A stretch of 64,000 bases of DNA from Ischnura elegans. Taxonomy: Eukaryota > Arthropoda > Insecta > Odonata > Coenagrionidae. Made by a program: the position numbers and the translations under genes. The notes under the pieces are model-generated. The model did no database searches, was not told the origin of the DNA, and was given only the letters and a program-made list of their open reading frames with translations. This document shows, one piece after another, positions 1 to 12,100 of this stretch. Positions within the stretch are counted from its first letter, which is position 1. Every line of letters begins with the position of its first letter. The stretch is taken from assembly GCF_921293095.1 (NCBI RefSeq), contig NC_060251.1, positions 42,203,644 to 42,267,643 of the forward strand. Reading direction: 5' to 3'.

Positions 1-128
1 TGGGAAGTAAACCCTTTCCATGAAGTTAAAACAGTAAAAGTTGTAAGCCTGATTCGTAATTGCTTTTCTGCTACTCAATTTCCCACACTAAAGCGTCTTT
101 GTTATATTTTCAGAGTTATTTGGTCATT

Positions 129-3100
129 ATGAATCCTCAATATATGCCAATGCAACCCCAGTATGGAGCTCCAGACCAAGGCTACAATGCACCGAATAGT
201 TATGGCCAGCAAAATCCTCAGTCATATCCTCCACCACATGGAACAATGATGCCGCAAAATTATCCACCAAGCTACAGCAACGATGGTGGATCCATTGAAA
301 GACATCCAGGCATGTCTCCATTGGATAACCCAAATCAGGGTCAATCTGCACCGCCGCTTCCTGGAATGGCACCGGCACCCAACACTCAATTTCAGAGATT
401 TCCTCCTCCAGGAGCACCGCCTACTATGGCTAGTCAAGCCCCTGTGAGCTCCATGGGACCAGATAAATCTTCACATTTGGGAGGAGGCTCTGTATCAAAT
501 GGACCCATTTCATCTCCTAGAGGTAAAGCCATTTTATTTTGGTAATTGACGTTAGAGATGAATTTCTGTTAGCTATGTTTTTTGTTCCATGGAAAACATA
601 GGCATTAAATCCATCCATTTTTCGATGTAAATGTGTCCCACGTATGATACCGATATAATCTGTGGATCAGTATGTTGATATGTATGGTGACAATATGGTT
701 GAGTACGTGTTAATGATTGGTACTGGTGATACCATATGTATCATTTTCTGATATTTATAGATGATCAATTTCTTTAACCGCTCGAACTCCTCTCTTAAAT
801 TTGCTAGGATTTTAATAATTATGCTGTAATTGAGTGGCATTTTTTTTACCTGATTTCGTGATATATATCTAGGAAATTGAAATGATTTCACTGTGTATAC
901 TGCATGATTTTTTATGTAAAATTCAGTCTGAACTTTTTCCCTGTATGCTGAGGGCCCAGAATGTAATATTGAATGTATTTTTAGTGCATATTTGAAGTGT
1001 AGCACTTGTGGATTTTTGAGGAACTTCAGTGGTGTCTACATTATCAGCTGTGATTTATCTTTACTTAATTTTTTTTACCTCCACCCATTATGGAATTATT
1101 CAAGGAAATGACTTTGGACTAGCCAAGTTAGACAGTTTCACCTTTAAATGTGAAAATTCACTAAAGGATAAATCATGTGCCTTGACCTATATTCTAACTC
1201 GGATTGTCCAAGCTACTCTACCAAAGATTCCACAGAAGAAGATGCCTTTTTAGATTTAGTAGTTAGATAACTGGTGTGAATGTTGGGGGATCTGGGTTCA
1301 AATCCCAGTTGAGGCCAATGATTTTTTTCTCTGTGCAGTTTTTGTGCATTATCCAAATCTTATGTTATTCTTTCTGCATGCTTATCCTGTCTGATGCAGA
1401 TAGTCTTAGCTGTCAGTTGCCACCTTAAACAATATAACAACTAAGTCTAGTATGTGGGATAATTCCTTTTTGACGATACTTTGATACGGGTTGAACTAAT
1501 CATGACAGGTGCTTCATTGAAACAAAGCAAGTGCTATTTATGTGTACATGAATGTGCAAAAGGGGAATTGATCAATTCTGGAGAAATTTTTGTCATTGCA
1601 GAAACAGTGGGAGCCTTTCAAAATACCAAGCTGGTTATCCCTCAAATTAATGGAAAGCTAAGTTATCAAGTCCAAAGTAATACTCGAATCGTATTCTGAA
1701 GAGCATGGAAAATTCCAATACTAATCAGTGTCATATCTGGCAGTTACCCTCTTTTGACTCCCTTCTTCCATTGGGTTGACTCTGTCCCTGACCCTAAAAA
1801 GCTTTACCCAGTTTTGTCAGAAATCTTGACTTTTAAAATCCATATCCCTCTTTTATCTCACTCAATGCCAATGCCTTGAATTCAAGGTATCCCACTCAAG
1901 CCTAGGATGCACATTCCTTGAATTCAAGGCATCGGTCCCCTTATGTTTCTTAGCCCACCTTCTGTCTCCGCATCTTCTGCTGTACCATGCGACTGTGCCC
2001 AGCATCTCAGTGTGTCTTTCGCAGTGATCAGAAACACATCGTTTTCTAATGGGAGAATTTTTTCGTCCACAATTCAAATGATATTGTTGCAAAAAATTAG
2101 TTCCACATGGCGTATATTTTGATAATTTTTTTCAGCATCGAGTATGTGAATGTGGGAATATAAGAAGCGAAAATCCATTCTCAAAAATCATAAGCGAAGG
2201 TGGACGATTTTTTTTATCTGAAAATAAGAAAGGAGAAGGTTAGAGGGGCATCAGAAATAAGTAAGAATAAAATGCTAGGCATGGTGGATGAGGAGGTAAA
2301 CCATGGAGGTTATAAGGAGGAGACAGAGGGCTTGGAAGGAGCCAGTAGTATGCTGGGAGCGGATGCATAAACCTGTGCTTTAGGGAAGAATTTTAGAACT
2401 GGAAAATGCGGTTGTTCACTTCATTGGGCTACCAGCATGCAATTTTTTTTTATTGTAAAAATTTATTTCCATACCACCAAAACCAGCTCTATACGGCCTT
2501 TTACTTCGGGGCTATTAAAATGTTAATAATTTAATGTACTCAAACAACCATGCCTTGGATAGTAGCAGTAGTGGATCCAGGATAGGGACAAGGGGGGGCT
2601 AAGTATGGGGTAAAATCCCAGAAGCATTGAGGGTCTGAACAAAAATTACCATTCCATCTAGTGTAAATTGGATTACCAAGAAGGGGGCTACAGCCCCCCC
2701 TCCTCCCCATAGATCTGCCACTGGATAGGAGTAACTTAGAGTAACCAGGCAGGACTTGAACCTGTGACCTCCTGTTTGGTACACGGGACTTTACCCCGCC
2801 GCCACCAAGCAAGCATGGCAATGCCATCTCACTTGTTGAAATTTTCATTCCATCTTCTGCTGATTTCAAATTTTAACAGGACCACCTATGCCAACACCTG
2901 GAGGCATGGGTAATCCTGGGGAGGGTGCATCACCTGGTGCCTTTTCCATGCCGCCAATAGGGAACCAAAATGCTGTGAATCAGGGCCCAGTGGCAGCTGA
3001 CCAGCTTTCAACACAGATGTCTGGAATGTCCCTTCAGAATTCGAGACAGCCAGCGCCTGCAATGGTAAGATACATATTTGTTTTGTGATTTCATGTTCAT

Positions 3101-6100
3101 GAAACTAGTATTCAGAAATACATCCATATTGACCAATTGCATTCAATACATATTGCCCTTCTAAAAGTTTAGAAATGAATAAGTTTTCTTCTTATTTTCA
3201 GAAGAGGTAGTTAGAGAAAGTCATATAGTTGTATAGAGCGTTCCACATTTAGTTGACAGTACGGGCCTTATGGATAACAGTGTTGCCAAGCTTCCGCTCC
3301 GCCGGCAGGCATCCTAACAGTGTATGCAACCACACATAATAGAGCGCCAAAATGGTTTAGTTCAAAAAGGAGTTAGGGATCGCACGAAAGACGACTTAAA
3401 TTAAGGAATTTTTCAGCGTAAATTACAAAACCTATGCTACAATATAAAAGGAAAAGTCTTTTGTTATTTTATGCACGTACTTATTCAATGCACAAGCTGA
3501 ATAATGAATAATCTGTAATGTAAAAAATAACAATTAATAGAAGGATAATAAAAATTATCGCCACTCCTGAATTAGACAAAATTTCTATTCCTTCTATATT
3601 ATGCAATATTTTTTGGCTCTGGATAGTATTACATGAAAGACGATTTTGTGTAAGACATCATCAATCTTTAATTTTTCAAAATTTTCCCGTACTTGGTTTA
3701 TTGTAAATTAAAGATCTCTTTTCCAGCTGACATCTTCAAAGCTAATTTCCTTAATGTTCTCTTTCCTCCACCTTGTAGTAGGCAAGGATTCCAATTTCCT
3801 TGAGTAATAAGAGGCATTATCTTCCACTATAATTGATCCATCGGGTAAGTTTGCAAGAAGTGAGTGTTCAAACCATCTCTCGTAACACTCGCCAGCCACT
3901 TCTTCATGATCGTCCATTGAGTTCTATTTGTACAGAAACACATGCGATGCTCCTTTTATGAGCCCATTTTCTGTTCCTGCGTGTATAATTGCAAATCGTC
4001 CTCCTCGGGAAGTGGGGGCCAAACCCAGTATTTAGTTCAGCAGCGAAAGCTTGACGCGGATTTTCTAATTGTTTGTTTCGCAAACTAATGTTCACTATTT
4101 GTCTAACATTAATCCAACTTTCCCCTGTGAATACACTCGTCCTGTGTTCGCGACGATATTTTTTTAGCTCCCTTAAATAATTAATTGTGCCACCAACGAA
4201 TAATATCATCCCTTTCGATAAGGATGATTCTTTTCCCCTGCGTTCGTACACGAAGCCTATGTCCAAAAGAAGACGATATAGTGTTGTCCTTTTGTAATCT
4301 GGGAGAATACTATCCATATTTACCGAGTTTAAGATGGATTTTAAAGTCGGAGGAATATTTTTCACGAAGGATTCATGTACCTTCCTTCTAATTCCCGATC
4401 TCACCAAACCGTCAAAAATCACTGCTCTCGAATTTTTGTAAGGCTGTCTAATTTCTTTAGTTTTTGAAGGAGTTACCAATGGACCACGGGAGCTTTCCTT
4501 TCTCACTCTGTAAATAGTGAACTCCTAGCACCCAGTAAGCCTTCGAAGCTTCTCAGCAGGCCTAACTAATGCTGAGGGATTTCCTTAAGTACGAGAAGAC
4601 TTTGAGCACCAACTGTTTTTTGCTGCTTATGAGCTTCTCACCTTTTCTCCTCTTCTTTGTATCGGACATATTGATTGGGCGTGTTACAGCAAAGATAAGT
4701 GTAAAAAACACTTCACAATTCTCGAAATCAGCAGACCACACAACACTTGTTCACTCCAAAAAAATGCAATGACAAACTAAACGCCTTCGTAAATTCTTCC
4801 CTCGGCCCCTTCGGCTAGGGTCGCTTTTGGTGCAGGTTTTATGGTACCCTATGAAAGGAACTCAGAAAAAACCCAAGCCCCCTTTTGTAAAAGCCGTGCA
4901 CTGGATGGGGTAGTGTTTTGCACAGATTATGAGATATTCTTTTTCTTGGTTTCCGCAATGGGACCTAAACACCCAAGACGAAAGCGTCTTATTTCCAAGC
5001 CGCTTGCTTACTTTTGTGTATCAATGTATTCAGATAAAAGCACTGCTGTTACGACGTATGAGTATTCTCTGTTTAGGATATCAAACGAATAGATAAATAC
5101 ATTTCATAGTATGCATTGACAAAAAACTCCTTTTCTGCCCGAGAATTTTCCCTCTGCGCGCAAGAAAAAGCAAGAAGCCTGGCCCAGCGGCACCATAATA
5201 TTTTTTCTTAAGATCAAAACCTTGTAACTCGCTTCAGAATTGATGTAAGTTAATGATTTTTTCACCAAAAACAACCTTGTAGTTTTCTCCACATTTGATA
5301 CGCTCCATATAGGGACTTACGACGTAAGAAACGTAAGTTAGTAAGCGACTATTTTTTACCTTGCAAAAATCAAAATTTTCTTGTCCTAGAGGGTATTACG
5401 TCGGCATAACAACATTTTAACTCAATATTTGTACAAATGATGAAGACCTTCAAGGAGAAAATAGTGTGAAAATTTTTTTGCAGAAGATTCAATTCAATAC
5501 AGACAACGAGCAGGCAGAAATTGCGAGAAGAAGATAAAGTAAAAAAATACACATTTTTGACGGAAATTTAAGGAAATGTTTTTCATAGCATTTGTTTTAA
5601 TTTTTATCGAAAACTATTGGCACCAATGAATGCAGCATCTCTTTCTACATTAGAATGTAATTTTTAATCAGTGCATAACGCAACATCAATTTTCGTGCTG
5701 TTATTGACAACACCGCGCTCCCGGCCTTGTGGAGATTAACATGGGAAACGATTCTCCATAAGAGCCCATACTGTCTACTAAATGTGGAACGCTCTATAGA
5801 AAAATGTTTCTCCCACTTACAAGATGCAAAATCCTATTATTTAAATGAGGAGATGTGTAGGTAATAGGGATTTAGCGCGCATTCAAGCTAACCAAATTCA
5901 GCTGTAAGTGGTAAATCTAGTCAAGAATTGAAATATTAAAAGTGTTTTTAGTGAAGTGTGAAAATGTGGGAGTGGAAATTTGCTACTTTGTCTTTATTAG
6001 ATGCTGTCTGCGACTATTTATGGGATCATCATGTGGTAGAAATCACCAGCATATGGTGATGAAGTAAAATAAAAGTTTGGTAAGAACCTGAGTTTTTAGC

Positions 6101-9100
6101 AACTCCTTAAAGTTAGTTAAAGAGCTAGATCTTGTTCTCAATCATTGCTATGTAATGTCACAAAGTTACGCCTATATTTTTTTTATGCCAGCCAACAATA
6201 ATTATTTGCTATTGTTGCATAAAAGATTTTAAACTCATTCAGTACTGACCCTGGACGTTGACTGGTCAGTGTCCTATCTGAAGTATTCCCCTTGTCAATT
6301 GCCATGTTTGTTCCTTGGGGATTTTTAAAAATTTTTCTATTCCATTTGTCTATTAGCTCTCCCATATGCTTCTGACTACTTTTAAAGGATATTTGACCTT
6401 TTCTCAACTTATGCGTACTCCGATTCCGTAAGGCAAATGACAGCACTTTAAGTAGTTGTGAACGCGTAGATGTTCTTCTCAAGTGTTTAACTACATAGCT
6501 ATGCCTAATTAGGTTGATGGAAAAGGATAACATTTTGCCAATTTCACTGAAAAATGTTTATTTACGACCCTGATTTGGACTAATTATGTCATCTTTTTGT
6601 TGATGTTTTGTAGAATAATTTGTCAAAACCAGGTCATCAACAAACATTTTGGATTCCTTGGAAACAATCTGATGATAGCATTAGATGCTGAAACCCGGGT
6701 CGTGCTATTTAAAATAAAGTGTGGAATAGAACAAAGTAATCTTATTTTATTCTATGATGAAGCAATTCCACAAAGTAACGCCTGAGACCGTGTTTAATAT
6801 TAAACGTTTTGGAGTAAATTTTGCATAATTTCATCCTTTGCCATCACAAAAAAATGTTGGCTTGAGGGTCAATCCATTTCAAATCACCCAGGCAATGTTG
6901 CTCAACATTTTTAATTTTCTTGATTTTTTAATCATGAGTTCCCTATGGGTAGACAGTCACAAAACACTATTTAAAAAAAATTTAGAAGCCATATTTTTTT
7001 TTTTGGCAGCCATTTTTAAAAGGGCAGCTGGGCAAATTTTGATGAAAAACGTGGTTTGCATAAAGTTAAATTTCAAAGCTATTTTAAAAGATATCAGAAT
7101 AATTAAAAAACCAGTGAGTTTAGCATAAAATGAGCCATAGGAATTCATTGATTTAATTGCTCTATCATGAAAGAGAGTTAGTCAAACTCTTTCTGCAAAA
7201 ACTCGGGAAAAATTTGTCAATATTAACTTTTTAAGACCTAAAATTTTAATGAAGGAAATGAGACTCACTAATAAAATTTTATTTCTGTGTTAAATACTTA
7301 AATAACTATTTGCAGCATAAGTTTTAGTTCTGAGAAAGCACTCCTTTTTTTAATACGGGTTATCAAAAATAGCTGAAAACCTTTTAACATCAATTTTTGC
7401 AGGTCAATATCTAAAGAGGGACTGAGTGAAAACAAGCGAAAATTTTACAAAATGTTATTTAGACACATAAGAACATCTCCAAAAAAAATTATGACTGAGA
7501 CTCCACTACGTTTAGAGTAGTGGAGCAGTGAATTTCGGAAAAAAACGCTACCGTTCCATGCGCTGGTGCAGCGCAAATTAGCAAACAAGGGCATGATTAA
7601 ATAATTAAATTAGCAATAATTTTTATCTAAAACAATTACTTTACACATTAAAGTTTACTTATTTATGTAGGTCTGCCTTACATTAATAATAAAAATTGAT
7701 TTATAACTTTAAATATTTTGTATCAGCAAAAAAATACTGAATTATAACATAGCAAGAAGTTAATGCACTTATGTTTACAAAAAGTATTTATTTCATCTAT
7801 TGTACTAAAACACCATGCATATCAATATGTGTAGAATATAAAAATATGCTATAATGCATTTGCAAGATGAAATAAATACTAACTCTCTTTCATGATAGAG
7901 CAATTAAATCACTGAATTCCTATAGCTCATTTTATGCTAAACTCACTGGTTTTTGAATTATTCTGATATCTTTTAAAATAGCTTTGAAATTTAACTTTAT
8001 GCAAACCACGTTTTTCATCAAAATTTGCCCAGCCGCCCTTTTAAAAATGGCTGCCAAAAAAAAAATATGGCTTCTAAATTTTTTTAAAATAGTGTTTTGT
8101 GACTGTCTACCCATAGGGAACTCATGATTAAAAAATCAAGAAAATTAAAAATGTTGAGCGACAAATTTTATTTATATTGGGTGATTTGAAATGGATTGAC
8201 CCTTGATTGAAGTCGTTGCGAATGAGGACTTAGTTGTGGTTTTAATTATTTTCAGGGATTTCAGCCTCCTCCCGCTCTTCCTGCAAAATCGCCAGGTTAC
8301 ACTTCTTCACAACCCCCTAAGCCTCCAACTCCCTTTCAGAATGTTCCTGGGCCTAATGCTCCACCTTCCTCTGGTCCCATGCCGGGACCACCCCAACCTC
8401 CAATGCAGCAGCCAGGACCTCAACCTCCACCACCTTCAGGCCCAATGCCTGGACCTCCCTCTGTCTCCATGCAAGGTCCACAACCAGGCTCCATGCCGCA
8501 GCCAACTCAAACTTCAATGCCGGGACCCATGCGCGGAGCTATGCAATATCCACAACAGGGTTCCATGAAGCCTCCTAACCAAGGGCCAGGGGCTCCGATG
8601 GGATCAATGCAGCAGGGTCCTCCTCAAAGCTCAGGACAACCCCCTCAAATGTCCGGACCCCCACCGGGCTCAATGCAAGGCCCTCCTGGGACAATGCCTG
8701 GACCTCCACCAGGATCAATGCCAGGACCACAAGGTTCCATGCCAGGTCCTCCACAAGGATCAATGCCTGGACCCCCTCAAGGATCAATGCAAGGTCAACC
8801 TCCCATGGGTTCAATGCAGGGTAATCCCCCGAGACCAATGGCTCAGGGACCCATGCAAGGAGCGATGCAGGGCCCTCCACAAGGTCAAATGCCTGGGCCC
8901 CCGAAGGGCAACTTTCCTGGCGGCTACATGCAGTCCTCCATGATGCCAAAACAAGAAGCTCCGGTGAATGGGGGCTTCCAACAGATGCCCCCAGGCAACC
9001 AGATGCCCTACCCAGGAGGTCCTTCAATGGGTCAGCCCCCCCAACCACAGATGGCTGGACCTGGTGGTTATGTCAATGGAATGTCAGGAGGAGGACTTGC

Positions 9101-12100
9101 TCAACCTCTTCCCCAGCAGTCCTACCTCCAGAATCGGCAGATGCAGCAGCCAGGGTCCATGCCTCCCCCATCCATGGGTCACCAGATGTCAGGACCCTAT
9201 CCCACGTCCCAGCAACCACCCCAGGGGCAGCAGCCAGGGATGTACTCTGGTGGTGGGCAGATGCCTCCGATGCCTCATGCCCCAATGGGAATGCAGCCTC
9301 AGCCTATGCAACCACAACCTCAGCAAGCGAGACGCTTGGATCCAGATCATATGCCAAGCCCAGTGAGTATTGATCGATAAGTGCTCTACAGTGGACCCCT
9401 GATGTATGATATAGATGGATGATTTCTGCTATTGTGTGTCCTTTTTAGTTCATTTATGTTTCAGGTCTTGTTTGCACTTAATTTGGTCAGTTACTATTTT
9501 AAATGCTTTAATTTGGGGGCAAATCATATGGTTACTCCATATCTTCACCTGTATACATTGTTGTTGATACTATAAGGATGTTATGTCGTCAGAGAACATT
9601 TATGATGATTTACTTTTCTAGATTTGTGTTAAACTCAGTCCTGTAGAATAGTTTATTATGAGAAAGTGAGGGTGTAATGTCTTTTGATAGGTCTTGGTGT
9701 TAATTTGTAAAAAGGTGAAAATTCTTATCGTGTACCCTCAAAAATTCTAATTATTGGCTCATGGAACGTTTTGATTTTATTTTGTTTAATATCTTTGATG
9801 GTTAAACTTTTTTCTCCTTGCAATGGAATTATGTTATGTGTCAAATTACATTTTTCCTTTATTACTGTTCTAATGTTTCTTGAATCTGAAAGATACTCTG
9901 GGAAGTTATTGAAGCAACTTGTAAACATTGGGCACCAGAAATGGCATAAATTTTGGAACACTATTAAGTAGAGATGTGCGAATAGTATCCGCGAATACTC
10001 GAATACCTCGAATATTAGAAAGTATTCGATATTCGAGGTTTCGAATAGTTATGCGAAAAGTACCGCCTCGAATACCTCGAATACTTTGAATTTCGCGTCA
10101 TACACTGTCGCACGCACGTCGTTGGTAGTTGACTCGGAAAAATGTAGAGAACTGTAGTCATTTAGTGCTCGCAGCGTCGTTTTACGCAAGTTGACGAATT
10201 ACATCAAATTCGTGGATTTTAGCGGTGAAAAGAGTTCGACGAGGGGAACCGAAAATGGTCAGGTGAAAAAATCCGAAAATCCCCGATTCCCCCCACCAGG
10301 AGAACCTCAGTGCCGTGGGAGAGCAACCTTAGGGCATTTCCCACGATCCGCTATCCCCCTCCATTCAGCACTCGCCTCACCCACTCTGACGCTTTCCTCT
10401 TCTCCGAAATCAAACAAAAGGTCCCAGCTCGCGCAGGGATCGCATTACGAATACCCCTGCTTCGAAAAAAATATCGAGTTACGAGAACAATAAAAACGTG
10501 TTTCACGCCCTCCCCCCTTTTCTCACCTACTGACCTTTTTCTGGCTACCTGCTTCGAAGTTCCCCATTTCTGGAGGTCAACTGCTGTGTGAGTACCGTGG
10601 GATACTTACATTAGCGCATTTCCCAAGATCCGGTATCCCTTTCCATTCAGCACTAGCCCCCCCCTCTGAGGCTTTCCTCTCCTTCGAAATAAAAGAAAGG
10701 TCACAGCTCGCGCAGGGATCATATTACGAAGACCTTAGCTTCGAAAAAATACCAAGTTACACGAGAACAATAGAAACGTGTTTCCGGCCCTCCCTTTTCT
10801 CCCCCACTGACCTTTTTTTTCCTACCAGCTTCGAAGTTCCCCATTTCTGTGGAGGTCAACCACTGCATGAGTCATCTATTAGCACAAAAGGTGTCTAAGA
10901 GTGACTTTCGTCAATTGATGTTACACCTTTATTGAATTGAAATATTAGTTATTTGAGCGTAATTTCAAAAAGAATAAGACCAAACACGACGTATTTCTGA
11001 GTTTATTTAAGCATTTTACGCAAAGAAATAAATGTCAAAATACGACGGAGACTTAGCACTCTGGCGAAACTCGATATGAGCAGCAGAGCTTCTCGGAAGT
11101 TGATGCGGTATTTTTTTCCGAAAGCATATATCAAGTTACAATTAATGAGTGGTGCTATAAATCTTTATTGTTACAGTCCCAGACAAAGGGATATTTTCTC
11201 AGAATATTTGGTTTCTCCCTGATAGCAATTCCAATTCATCTTCTTATCTCGTGAGAACTCCCAAAGATGGACTGAAAATAATTGAAGAAAATACGGTGGA
11301 ATAGAGCTTGTATTTTGCAAAATGCCTCAGATTGTCAGCTAGCACTTGGCAGCAGAAGTGGGGGCAAAGCGATGTTAGTTGAATTAATGATATGCCCAAT
11401 TGTTTCCATAAAATTAAAATATTCATGAATCAGCTAAATTCCTGTTCGAATCATTTAAAGGAAATCAAAATTACTCCCCAAAATCTTGTGTTGCCTGCTG
11501 CATAGGCAACCGAGTCAAACATTCCAGCATTCATCATTTAGTATTCGAGGTATTCGAATATTCGAGCAATGATTTAATATTCGAATTCGATATTCGAATT
11601 CGAGAAATCTGCTATTCGACCCATCTCTACTATTAAGTGATATGATGGTACATTTAGGAAGGAGTAATTAATGCCTCTTGAGAGCATAGCCATAACATTA
11701 TCTTCTAATGCTAAATGAAAAAAATGTTACTGTGGAGCCTCATGATTTGTTACAGACCACACAAGTTTAAACATTATTACAATTTCTGCTAATGTTAATC
11801 TATTTTCATAAATAAAGTAATTTTTTATAGTGTTCTTACATGAGTATGATCTATGAACCATTTCATATGGATATTTCAGCTATTCTACTTGTTCTCTATG
11901 TACTTCTTATGGAGTTATCTCACAACTTACTCTCATTAACATGCCAATTTTTTTAAATTCCACCTGTAGATTCAAGTGATGCAAGAAGACCAACGTATCC
12001 ACTCAGGTATTTTCTATACGGATCAAAAGGGACAAGTCCCACCCCTTGTCACGACCAAGTTTCTCACCCAGGATCAGGGAAATGCCAGTCCCCGATTTAT

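Larger units (their letters stand above)
523..2879 (+). other. Sec24 intron 1
   Basis: The donor is at 523 and the acceptor at 2878-2879. It contains a weak tRNA-like B-box fragment near 1290-1310 and a repeat pair at 2565-2830. The stretch 1030-2500 has only short ORFs with no recognisable protein. Confidence 0.75.

Noticed and set aside
6838-8114. Related ~60-96-aa ORFs at 6838 (+) and 8114 (-)
   Set aside because: They are translations of the two inverted arms of the element at 6866-8202 and are mostly low complexity.
8575-9048. 157-aa minus-strand ORF
   Set aside because: Antisense shadow of the Sec24 low-complexity exon; the Pro/Gly codon bias removes stops on the other strand.
10191-10591. 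Two overlapping ~95-aa ORFs in the hAT interior
   Set aside because: They lie in the duplicated non-coding unit, overlap in different frames, and the second unit copy does not keep either frame.
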